24,247 nt of DNA from JAVKBW01 sp964352715 (GTDB taxonomy: Bacteria; Pseudomonadota; Alphaproteobacteria; UBA8366; Aestuariispiraceae): contig CAYGSU010000065.1 in assembly GCA_964352715.1 (NCBI GenBank), positions 1 to 24,247 of the forward strand, given 5' to 3'. Positions within the stretch are counted from its first letter, which is position 1. Every line of letters starts with the position of its first letter. The translations under genes and the position numbers were made by a program. Positions 1 through 6,906 of the stretch are shown piece by piece. The notes beneath the pieces were generated by a model. It worked only from the letters and a program-made list of their open reading frames with translations. It made no database searches and was not told where the DNA came from.

Positions 1-1654
1 GCGCGACCATGGGGCGCAATGCATTCGGGGCCGCACTCTGCGCCCGTTCGAATGCCGCAATACTTTCATCAATACGGTTCAGACCTTCCAGGGCCGCCCC
101 CTCGATCTGACCGATAATGGCTTCGTTATCTTCAAGACGTCGAAGGGCTTTGGCTACTTCTTCCGCGCCAATCCAGTCCTGGCGGGACACTCGCACCTGA
201 CCAAGCGCCCTGTAGGCCTGGAGGTTGTTTGAATCGCGTTGCAGAACATTGACCAGAACGTTCTCAGCCCGCTCTGCATCGCCCTTTTGCATCAGGAACT
301 CAGCCAGCGGCAAACCAACGGTGGCAGAGGCATTGCTGGCCTGGAAGGCTTTGGTATAGCTTTCTTCCGCCAGACGCTCCGACCCGGCCGAATTGTGCGC
401 ATTTCCAAGCAGCACCAGCGCCTGAACATCGTCAGGATTGTCCTTCAGCACGGTCCTCAGATCGATGATCGCATCGTCAAGCTGGTTATCGGCGATACGG
501 ATTCTGGCGCGCAACTTAAGCGCTCCATTGTTGTTCTGGTCATCCTTGAGAACGGTGTTGATCAGCGCGCGCGCGCCATCAAGATCGCCCTGATCCAGCA
601 GTAACTGCGCCAACTGGTTGTTGGCCTCCGCCTTCTGCTCGTTGTCCTTCGCCTGTTCCGAGGCTTCCTTAAGCGTCGCGATGGCAAGATCCACGTCTTT
701 CTTGCCCGTCAGATAAAAGGCCGCAAGCGCCATCTTGTAATCGTGGGCCTGTTGCGGATTGTCGGCGATCAGCTTCTTCAGTTCGGCCTCGGCCGTATCC
801 TGATCCTTGTACTGGTTAAGGAACTGAACGACAGCGATATGGGCCTGGACATTGCTCGCTTCGGCGTCAGCGATCGACCGCAATTCCGCTTCGGCCGCAT
901 CATAGTTTTCCTGACCGATGTAGAACCGAACGAGCGCGTTCTTGAAAGCAATCGTCTCCGGATAGAACTCAATCAGTTTTTTGAGGATCGTTTCGATTTC
1001 TTCGGTCTGTTCAAGCTGCGCCAACGCGCCGATCTTGATCAACTGAAGCGTGACATTGTCCTGAGCACCTTCCAGCCCCTGATCCAGCAGATCAATGGCT
1101 TGCTGCACCTGGCCTGCCGATATTCTTTCCGCTGCAAGAACCGATATGGCCTCGACATTCTTGGGGTCCAACTCCAGCGCCCGCTCGGCGGATCTGACGG
1201 CGCCGTCAGAATCTTCAAGCGCCAGCAGCACGCCGGCATGGAAAGAATGTGCAGATGATGAATTGGGATCGACTTCAAGCGCCGTATTGCTGTGCTCCAG
1301 CGCCAGATCAAGCTGCTTGGACAGCAACAGGATGCGGCCAAAGCGCAAATTCGCTTCCAGATGCTTCGGATCGAGTTCGAGAATCTTTTTCAGCAGGTTT
1401 GCAACACCGCGGTAGTTCCCTTCCCGTTCCTGGATCACGGAAAGCCCGAACAGGGACGGAATATGATCCGGATTGATTTGCAGGGCGTTTCGGAATTCGA
1501 GCCCGGCCTTGGCGTTTTCTTCCGCCTCGAGAAGCTTCTGGCCTTCGGCATAGTGGTCGGCCAACCGTTCTTCCGGCGAATCGCAGGCCGCTAAAGCCAG
1601 CCATGAGGCCATCAAAATCACGAAAATTCTTAAAAATCGATATCTTTGCAGCAT
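1..1654 (-). CDS. prsT: TPR-repeat lipoprotein of the exosortase/EPS system (PrsT-like), 3' end outside the window
   Basis: The frame is open from an ATG at 1654 to the left edge: 551 codons with no stop, so the C-terminus is missing. The N-terminus is a lipoprotein signal: basic MLQRYRFLR, a hydrophobic stretch, then lipobox Leu-Ala-Ala-Cys with Cys24 as the predicted lipidated residue. After it comes a long, almost purely alpha-helical series of tetratricopeptide repeats, with recurring patterns such as ALELDPKNVEA and a Gly/Ala helix-packing spacing of about 34 residues. Very large TPR lipoproteins (about 900 residues) are a known companion of PEP-CTERM/exosortase EPS loci and are called PrsT there. 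The role is thought to be scaffolding in envelope EPS or protein sorting, but it is not biochemically defined. The context here fits: an export operon and a VPLPA-CTERM protein lie about 20 kb away. The gene follows the flippase on the same strand but is separated by 180 bases with its own likely promoter. The lipoprotein-TPR call is firm; the PrsT identity is inference. Confidence 0.85.
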   Translation of the reverse strand, partial: MLQRYRFLRIFVILMASWLALAACDSPEERLADHYAEGQKLLEAEENAKAGLEFRNALQINPDHIPSLFGLSVIQEREGNYRGVANLLKKILELDPKHLEANLRFGRILLLSKQLDLALEHSNTALEVDPNSSSAHSFHAGVLLALEDSDGAVRSAERALELDPKNVEAISVLAAERISAGQVQQAIDLLDQGLEGAQDNVTLQLIKIGALAQLEQTEEIETILKKLIEFYPETIAFKNALVRFYIGQENYDAAEAELRSIADAEASNVQAHIAVVQFLNQYKDQDTAEAELKKLIADNPQQAHDYKMALAAFYLTGKKDVDLAIATLKEASEQAKDNEQKAEANNQLAQLLLDQGDLDGARALINTVLKDDQNNNGALKLRARIRIADNQLDDAIIDLRTVLKDNPDDVQALVLLGNAHNSAGSERLAEESYTKAFQASNASATVGLPLAEFLMQKGDAERAENVLVNVLQRDSNNLQAYRALGQVRVSRQDWIGAEEVAKALRRLEDNEAIIGQIEGAALEGLNRIDESIAAFERAQSAAPNALRPMVA

Positions 1655-1739
1655 GCGTCCATCCAAATCCGTATCGTATCGAAGCCCGCACCGCACAGCC
1701 AAAAACTGTGGATTCCAGACCTGTACAACCTGTTTCCAA

Positions 1740-1745
1740 AGTATA
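1740..1745 (-). promoter_or_regulatory. Candidate -10 element of the TPR lipoprotein gene
   Basis: On the minus strand TATACT matches the sigma-70 -10 consensus at 5 of 6 positions and lies 86 bases before the ATG at 1654. No good -35 hexamer sits 16-18 bases upstream. That position is occupied instead by the inverted repeat at 1758-1773, which would fit an activator-dependent promoter. This is a sequence match only. Confidence 0.3.
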
Positions 1746-1757
1746 ATGGTCGCACCG

Positions 1758-1773
1758 TATCGCAATAGCGATA
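1758..1773. promoter_or_regulatory. Perfect inverted repeat TATCGC-AATA-GCGATA in the lipoprotein leader
   Basis: Two perfect 6-bp arms flank a 4-base spacer. The repeat covers where a -35 box would lie for the candidate -10 at 1740-1745. Its centre is 35 bp from the centre of the larger palindrome at 1793-1808. It could be an operator half of a two-site arrangement, or a small hairpin. Confidence 0.35.
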
Positions 1774-1792
1774 TGAGGCACAACCTTCTACC

Positions 1793-1808
1793 TCGGACCT
1801 AGGTCCGA
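1793..1808. promoter_or_regulatory. Perfect 16-bp palindrome TCGGACCTAGGTCCGA, probable operator
   Basis: All 16 bases are self-complementary around a central CTAG, with no loop. It lies 27 bases beyond the flippase stop and 139 bases before the lipoprotein start. With the candidate -10 nearby it would be centred about 65-70 bases upstream of the transcription start, a usual place for a dimeric activator. It is a poor terminator because it has no loop and no following T-run on the minus strand. I found no second copy in the intergenic DNA of the window. The cognate regulator is unknown. Confidence 0.5.
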
Positions 1809-1834
1809 CTAAGAAAGTCACGATTTTCTGAAAA

Positions 1835-3244
1835 TCAATGACCGCGGTTTTGTCGAAGCACCCAACGACGCAAATCCGGCATCGAGAAATACAAAACCGC
1901 CGTAACAAATAACACCACACCAACATCGATAAAGATCGTATTGACGAGGCTGAAATTTACCATAATGCCCGTGGCCTGGGCAGCAATCATTGCCGCAATG
2001 AGGCAGGCATACACCATCGTAGGAATCCAATAGCCCGAGGACGGTAGCAGGTTGCTGCGCTTCAGCAAAACCAGTGAGGCTAGGAATCCAAAACCTTCCC
2101 CCGCCATGGCCACCCAGACAATATAGCGGACATCGCCGGAATCTGCGGCGATTAAAAAGGCAATCGGCAGGAAACATACCCGGACGATATTCGCGTACAT
2201 CGGATTTTTTGTTTCAGCCCTGGACATTGCGACGATGGCTGGCCCGGCCTTGGCCAGACGCAGCGCTTGCATCAATCCCAGCCAGACGACGACATCGGTC
2301 GCCGCAGCATACTTGTTGCCGAAAAGCAGCAGCAACACCGGCGCCCCCATCAGGAAAAATCCGATAGCAAGCGCCAGCCCGATCACCAAAGCCGCCTGCA
2401 TCGTCGCCTTGGACAGCGCATCGAAGGCTTTCCCATCCGTCGCCTTGGAAAGAACCGGAAGCAGCAGGCTGTTGGCCGAATTGGCCAGCAGCATGCTGGG
2501 CATCAACGTCAGCGTGAACGCTACGGAAAACCAGCCAAGTGTTTCGACCCCAAGCTGGTTGACGACGATGATGCGGTCACCGTGGAAAATACCGAAAAGC
2601 AGAAAGCCGTTTACCAGCAAGGGCACACCGAAACCGAGCGCCCGGTTGATGATCGATTTTTCCCACGAAAGCCTGTAAGCCCTGTCTGCCGCCATATGAG
2701 ACGCAATGACATACAAAACCTGCTGTATCAGGATCGCCGCCAGCATGATCCGGTAATCGCCCAGCCAGTAAGCCAGCGGCCACACCGCAACCGTCGACAG
2801 AAACTGACCCAGCAGATTGGCGAGAATAAATCGCCCGAATTTCAGGTCCCGCTGCAGCCGGAAAACATCCAGATGGGCAACGCCCCTGATCAGCGGCACC
2901 AGGGCCATCACCTGATAGGCCCAGGTGACCTCGGGCACGGCGAACAGGATCGCCAGTGGCTTGGCGGCGACGAACAGAACAAGGGCTGCGACAACCCCGC
3001 GCAGAACCTGAAGGCTGTGCAGCGAAGATTGCAGTTTTTCCTCCTCGCCGTCCTTGGCCTGAACAATCAACCGGTCCAGCGCAAAATTCGTAATCATTTC
3101 AAGCAAGGCGAGCGTAATCGCAAATGTGCTCGCGATACCGAAATCCTCCACGCTGACCAGTCTGGCTACGAGAATGTTCCGGCCAAGAAGCAGCAACGCC
3201 CCCAACGCGTTCCCGAAGGTGAGAATCAGTCCTGACTTGAGCAT
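1835..3244 (-). CDS. Wzx-like oligosaccharide flippase (MOP superfamily membrane protein)
   Basis: This 469-residue protein has about a dozen hydrophobic segments spread along its length, as expected of polysaccharide-biosynthesis flippases, which move undecaprenyl-diphosphate-linked repeat units to the outer face of the inner membrane. It opens with the typical N-terminal half: a membrane segment with GNALGALLLLGRNILVARL followed by SVEDFGIAS, matching the family pattern in which a Gly-rich first helix precedes a short 'xxxFGxxx' turn. Family length is usually 400-500 residues. The ATG at 3244 begins right at this conserved region. It is the last gene of the deacetylase / ATP-grasp / PHP / flippase operon, 63 bases after the PHP gene. 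A 7-bp AT-rich inverted repeat (1822-1836) overlaps its TGA stop. The family is clear; the substrate is not known, although the locus implies the EPS repeat unit. Confidence 0.88.
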   Translation of the reverse strand: MLKSGLILTFGNALGALLLLGRNILVARLVSVEDFGIASTFAITLALLEMITNFALDRLIVQAKDGEEEKLQSSLHSLQVLRGVVAALVLFVAAKPLAILFAVPEVTWAYQVMALVPLIRGVAHLDVFRLQRDLKFGRFILANLLGQFLSTVAVWPLAYWLGDYRIMLAAILIQQVLYVIASHMAADRAYRLSWEKSIINRALGFGVPLLVNGFLLFGIFHGDRIIVVNQLGVETLGWFSVAFTLTLMPSMLLANSANSLLLPVLSKATDGKAFDALSKATMQAALVIGLALAIGFFLMGAPVLLLLFGNKYAAATDVVVWLGLMQALRLAKAGPAIVAMSRAETKNPMYANIVRVCFLPIAFLIAADSGDVRYIVWVAMAGEGFGFLASLVLLKRSNLLPSSGYWIPTMVYACLIAAMIAAQATGIMVNFSLVNTIFIDVGVVLFVTAVLYFSMPDLRRWVLRQNRGH

Positions 3245-3307
3245 GCGCGGTGAGCGCCTTTCTTCGAAGTGGCAGGCCTTAAGCCAGCCCGGCTTGCGGT
3301 CGTTGGT

Positions 3308-4057
3308 TTACGTGCGGCGTTTCGACTTTTTCTTAAAACTGTTTTTGAAACGGCGTAAGGTTTCCAGTTGCCGATGCGCGGACAGCACAAGTTTTGAGCC
3401 GGCACTGTCAGCCAGCACACCAAAACCCGATACCATTGGCGCCATCGGCGTTTCCCTGATGCGGCGCAGGATTTCTGCGTCGGAGTCACCGAGAGCGGAT
3501 TTCGACGCATCCAGCGCGTTGTAGAGCGGATAGAGTTGCTTCTTGTCATGAAAGTCGACCGAAGCAACCGGGTCCAGGCCGTTTTCCCTTGCCAGCCGAA
3601 GCGCATTCTCACTCGGCACCAGACCGTCGGTCTTGCGGTTCCAGATTTCGATGCCCGCCAGACCGAGAGCCGGCCAGTCGGAATTGAAATCCTGCCAGGC
3701 ATCCCGTCTGTCCGGGTGCGCCATGATACACCATGCCTGTGCTTCCCTGACGGCCGACAGCAGATCCTCGGCCAGCACTTCTTCACCCAGATACTCATCC
3801 AGACCCCAGGTCGGGAAATGGATGTAATTCTTCGGCGTCGAATATTCGATGCCCCCGATGATCCGAAAATTCTCGGTGCTCAGCGCCTCACATTGCCGCC
3901 GATAGGCTGCATACCCTTCGCTGCCGATACGCTGGCTGTGTTCACTGCAAAGAAGAAGGTCGGCGCCGAGAGACCGAAAGGCGGACGCAACCCTTTCAAG
4001 CGGCCATTTGCCGTCATAGGAAAATGTAGAATGAATATGGGTGTATACCCTCAACAC
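3308..4057 (-). CDS. PHP-domain metal-dependent phosphoesterase
   Basis: A 249-residue protein with PHP-domain metal-ligand motifs in order: HIH (residues 7-9), SEH with His40, GIEYS with Glu71, MAHPD with His114, and SVDFHD (166-171). PHP proteins are metal-dependent phosphoesterases; members include histidinol phosphatase and bacterial tyrosine phosphatases of capsule loci (CpsB/YwqE type). The start is GTG at 4057, two bases after the TGA of the ATP-grasp gene; no ATG occurs near the N-terminus and the HIH motif leaves little room for a later start. The tight spacing suggests translational coupling. Possible roles are removing phosphate from a sugar or ligase product in the same operon, or dephosphorylating a regulatory tyrosine kinase. 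The second is less attractive because the CpsD-like protein here lacks a terminal tyrosine cluster. No signal peptide is present, so it should act in the cytoplasm. Confidence 0.85.
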   Translation of the reverse strand: MLRVYTHIHSTFSYDGKWPLERVASAFRSLGADLLLCSEHSQRIGSEGYAAYRRQCEALSTENFRIIGGIEYSTPKNYIHFPTWGLDEYLGEEVLAEDLLSAVREAQAWCIMAHPDRRDAWQDFNSDWPALGLAGIEIWNRKTDGLVPSENALRLARENGLDPVASVDFHDKKQLYPLYNALDASKSALGDSDAEILRRIRETPMAPMVSGFGVLADSAGSKLVLSAHRQLETLRRFKNSFKKKSKRRT

Positions 4058-4059
4058 GG

Positions 4060-5253
4060 TCAGCGCTTTCTCTTTACAAGCCGGTTCAGAATGTACGCCA
4101 TTGATTCCCTGAAGAAAAACAACGGGTGTTTCGGATCATAATTATAGTATCTGGACGGGCTGGCCGGCAGGAACACGTGTAAGAACGTCGACAGGCGGCC
4201 CGGCCAGACCTTGCGGGCCATCTCGGTTTTCGGTCCCCGGAGAACCGCCAGTAAATGCAGGATGTCCCGTCCCAGATGCCGCACAACCAAACGGTCTTTC
4301 GCGCCTTTCACGTCAGGCAGCGCAGCACCGCTGGCCGCCAAGGCAATCCAGCCCGGATATTCAAAGCCGAGACGGCGCGCGAGCGCCAGGGACCCCCAGC
4401 TTCGTCCATTCAGTTCGACAAACCATCTTTCGCCAGCGTCATCGACCAGGGTCTCAATCATGAAAACGCCCTGCCAGCCGATCGATTCCAGCAGTTTTTC
4501 CGTGCTGCGGGCTTCTGCTTCATTCGGCTGGCGCGACGCGCAGGCGCTGGAACCGGAACCGTGCGGGTCGATCATGCGCACCCGTTCGTGCGCGCTCGGG
4601 TTTTTGACCGCGCCATTCCGGTACAGGCCGAAATACCCTTCACCCTTGCCGTAAACCGGTTGCTGCAGAAGAAAATCATGGTTCGAATACCGGTTCACGA
4701 TGGCTTCGTATTCATCGTAGGACTCGATCAGGCGCGACGGCCTTTTTGCGATCCGTCGGGCTGACGGCCCCTGCTCGACCTCGCACGCGTAGCGCGGTTT
4801 CATGAAAAAAGGCAGAGGTATCTGCCTGACATCCGATACTGTTGCGGATCGTTTCGTATCGGGTACGTTGAAACCTGCTTTCCGGGCATTTTCAACCTGC
4901 GCCCATTTGTCCAGTGCGACATCAGCAGCTGCCCCCCCCGGCCCGAGATGGAGCACCGGTTGCAAATCGTCGGATTTCTGAAGATCGTTGATCATCAGCA
5001 GGAAAGCGTCATCCGCAGCAAAAATGTACTGAACCGCATGGCCGGCAAGGGACGAAATCAGGTCCCGTCTGGCGGCGTCATAATCCACTTCCGGATCGGC
5101 AATGCTGAACGTTTCGACATCGATCCATCGCATCGCTGTCGATGAACGTTCAGTCCGGCAAGCAACAAGCGGCCGAAAACCAGCATCACGCAGACTGAAA
5201 CAGACTTCGGGTGTGGAAACCGCATCCCCGAAACCGACGACGACTGTCTGCAT
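4060..5253 (-). CDS. ATP-grasp family carboxylate-amine ligase-like protein
   Basis: About 397 residues with ATP-grasp architecture: a Rossmann-like N-terminal domain (MQTVVVGFGDAVSTPEV), a central lysine region LPFFMKPRY, the adenine-side stretch DFLLQQPVYGKGEGYFGLY, and the metal-binding signature ELNGRSWG at about 280-287, where Glu, Asn and Arg are the expected Mg-ATP ligands. The family activates a carboxylate as an acyl phosphate and joins it to an amine or another nucleophile. The substrate is unknown. The start is the ATG at 5253, which shares one base with the deacetylase stop (TGATG). The frame extends to a TTG at 5277, but the ATG begins at the natural family start. A run of eight C (eight G on the coding strand) at 4932-4939 encodes the glycines of HLGPGGAAAD. 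Placement between deacetylase and PHP genes suggests modification of a sugar or of an amino acid attached to one. Confidence 0.85.
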   Translation of the reverse strand: MQTVVVGFGDAVSTPEVCFSLRDAGFRPLVACRTERSSTAMRWIDVETFSIADPEVDYDAARRDLISSLAGHAVQYIFAADDAFLLMINDLQKSDDLQPVLHLGPGGAAADVALDKWAQVENARKAGFNVPDTKRSATVSDVRQIPLPFFMKPRYACEVEQGPSARRIAKRPSRLIESYDEYEAIVNRYSNHDFLLQQPVYGKGEGYFGLYRNGAVKNPSAHERVRMIDPHGSGSSACASRQPNEAEARSTEKLLESIGWQGVFMIETLVDDAGERWFVELNGRSWGSLALARRLGFEYPGWIALAASGAALPDVKGAKDRLVVRHLGRDILHLLAVLRGPKTEMARKVWPGRLSTFLHVFLPASPSRYYNYDPKHPLFFFRESMAYILNRLVKRKR

Positions 5254-5945
5254 CACCGGTTTCTTTTCACGAAACAACGCAGGTCATCAAGATACTGCGC
5301 CAGCGGACCATGATCGCCTCTGACCCACTTCGAAAAGGACCCCTCAATGTCATCGGACCGGATCGAATTGCGGCGCACTGTTCGTGAATCGGCACGCGCG
5401 AAGCCTCTGTCGCTGGTATAGATCCGCTCATAGCCTGCATTTCGTACGTGGTTGAACACGCGCTTGTCGTACAGGCCGAAGGGGATGCTGAAGTCCTTGA
5501 CCGGCTGCCCGGTCGCGTCTTCAAGGGTCTTCTTTGACGTCTCTGTTTCCTGAGCAATATCCGCGTCATTCAGTTTCCGCAGATCGCGATGGTCCCAGCC
5601 ATGCGAGCCGATCGCCATGCCGCGTTCCGTCATCTCCCGCAGGTTGGCGGCGCTCAGAAAGCCCGGTCGGTCAAGTCTTCCCGCCAGAATAAAGAACAAA
5701 GCCGTTACACCACGATCGGCCAGGCGGGGGCAGGCGATTTCCAGATCGGACAGATTGCCGTCGTCAAAGGAGACGCGCACAGCATCCTGCTTCATTTCGC
5801 CGGCAATCTGATCAAGACACGTATCAAATGTATCGACAGAAATCCAATACGGCTCTTCCCCGTCCTCATAGGGACGGGAAACCTCGCCAATTCCGTGGAA
5901 ATTGATCCAGGTAACCTTGATGTTTGCGGCAATTTGACTGTTCAT
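5253..5945 (-). CDS. NodB-homology polysaccharide deacetylase
   Basis: A 230-residue NodB-fold protein. Motif 1 is SFDDG with Asp61-Asp62 (general base and metal ligand). Motif 2 is GSHGWDHRDL with His115 and His119, the two metal-binding histidines at the expected +4 spacing. Motif 3 is FSIPFG (152-157), where Ser replaces the usual Arg of RxPYG. Such enzymes remove N- or O-acetyl groups from carbohydrate. There is no signal peptide, so it should act on a nucleotide- or lipid-linked precursor in the cytoplasm rather than on finished polymer. The ATG at 5945 is the first gene of the minus-strand operon, and its TGA overlaps the ATG of the ATP-grasp gene. A deacetylase next to a ligase raises the possibility that a freed amino group is re-acylated with something else. 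The family is certain; the substrate is unknown. Confidence 0.9.
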   Translation of the reverse strand: MNSQIAANIKVTWINFHGIGEVSRPYEDGEEPYWISVDTFDTCLDQIAGEMKQDAVRVSFDDGNLSDLEIACPRLADRGVTALFFILAGRLDRPGFLSAANLREMTERGMAIGSHGWDHRDLRKLNDADIAQETETSKKTLEDATGQPVKDFSIPFGLYDKRVFNHVRNAGYERIYTSDRGFARADSRTVRRNSIRSDDIEGSFSKWVRGDHGPLAQYLDDLRCFVKRNR

Positions 5946-6186
5946 CGGCTATCTCAATATTTTAAGCGTCGCAGAATTACAATGGATGGAGACTAAATCT
6001 TAGAAACCAAACAATTATTTTGCATGATGATCTGAAAACAAACACGGAAACCAAACGGTTTCTCTTTATCGCATAAATTCGGTGATTCGATGATCCTAAA
6101 GCACAGATGCTTGTGATTGTGCAGTGCAGTCTAGATGATACTGTGATCTATACCTTCATCATCATAGCGTCGTTTCAGATACGAAA
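5946..6186. other. AT-rich divergent intergenic region between the two main biosynthetic operons
   Basis: These 241 bases must carry the promoters of the minus-strand deacetylase operon and the plus-strand acetyltransferase operon. Visible elements are a 6-bp inverted repeat GAAACC-aaac-GGTTTC (6047-6062) and, near the plus gene, TAGAT-N9-ATCTA (6132-6150), which contains the sequence TAGATGATAC also found upstream of 17625. No textbook sigma-70 pair with correct spacing was found in either direction. No ORF here has credible coding character. Confidence 0.5.
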
Positions 6187-6906
6187 ATGTCTCCCACCCC
6201 GCCAAAACTTCAATGGGCCAGCGATGCGAAAAAGCACGCGGAATACAAACTCAGGGACCGGTCGTTCCTGAGATGGCTGATCGGATTTCTTTACCGGTTC
6301 GGAAAAACCCGCAAATACAGTATCAGACTGATCATGAGGTATGACGGTGGCTCTATATACTCAGAGGCGCTGAGGGACATTCAACAACGACATCACGGCG
6401 TGACAATAGGGCGTTTCAGCTATGGCGATCCGGTCTATCCCGGCACGTTTCCAGGGGGGACCCGTGTCGGGAACTTCTGCTCCCTCGCAACAGGATTGAT
6501 GGTCTTCCGACGGGATCACCCTGCCGCGTCGTTGTCGCAGCATCCTTTCTTTTACAATTCGGCTGAAGGCTATCTTGCCAGGGACAGCATTATCCTGAAC
6601 GAGGACAACCCGCTTACCATTGGGCATGATGTTTGGATAGGCGCACGGGTCACCATCCTTTCGGGGTGCAAGACAATCGGCAATGGCGCAATCGTCTCGG
6701 CCGGGGCTGTGCTGACAAAGGACGTTCCCCCCTATGCAGTCGTCGGCGGTGTGCCGGCACGGATTATCAAGTACCGGTTTGATGAAACCGCGATCGAAGA
6801 AATCGAAAAATCGCAATGGTGGACTCTGGGACTTGTTGAGTTACTGGACAAGTATGACGACATTAGCCGGCGCATTTCCGGGAAAGACGAGAATGGCAAA
6901 ACGTAA
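6187..6906 (+). CDS. Hexapeptide-repeat (left-handed beta-helix) acetyltransferase, CatB/WcaF-like
   Basis: This 239-residue protein has a left-handed beta-helix built from hexapeptide repeats, best seen in TIGHDVWIGARVTILSG followed by TIGNGAIVSAGAVLTKDVPP and the closing AVVGGVPARIIKYRF, the standard C-terminal cap of CatB/xenobiotic and sugar O-acetyltransferases. The RRDHPAA histidine in the middle is in the place of the catalytic His of this family. It would transfer acetyl from acetyl-CoA to a sugar hydroxyl or amine in the cytoplasm. The first 65 or so residues are a basic helical extension (KYSIRLIMRY region) not needed for catalysis, possibly contacting the membrane or a partner. It is the first gene of the plus-strand operon, starting at the ATG at 6187. 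Its last 14 bases overlap the pyruvyl transferase gene, indicating coupled translation. The substrate is not determined. Confidence 0.88.
   Translation: MSPTPPKLQWASDAKKHAEYKLRDRSFLRWLIGFLYRFGKTRKYSIRLIMRYDGGSIYSEALRDIQQRHHGVTIGRFSYGDPVYPGTFPGGTRVGNFCSLATGLMVFRRDHPAASLSQHPFFYNSAEGYLARDSIILNEDNPLTIGHDVWIGARVTILSGCKTIGNGAIVSAGAVLTKDVPPYAVVGGVPARIIKYRFDETAIEEIEKSQWWTLGLVELLDKYDDISRRISGKDENGKT

Noticed and set aside
1..1654. Possibility that the TPR gene is a pseudogene, because only short frames with both a start and a stop are visible in this stretch
   Set aside because: Reading the minus strand from the ATG at 1654 gives 551 codons without a stop; the gene is simply cut by the window edge.
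1793..1808. The 16-bp palindrome as a transcription terminator for the flippase operon
   Set aside because: It has no loop and no T-run after it on the minus strand, so it would make a poor terminator. An operator is more likely.
2267..3235. 322-codon plus-strand open frame opposite the flippase gene
   Set aside because: It is antisense to a clear membrane protein, is rich in Gln/Arg/His/Pro with no recognisable fold, and reflects the codon bias of the real gene on the other strand.
6734..6892. N-terminal extension of the pyruvyl transferase frame
   Set aside because: It lies inside the acetyltransferase gene in another frame and its residues are unlike the family. The ATG at 6893 starts the conserved domain.
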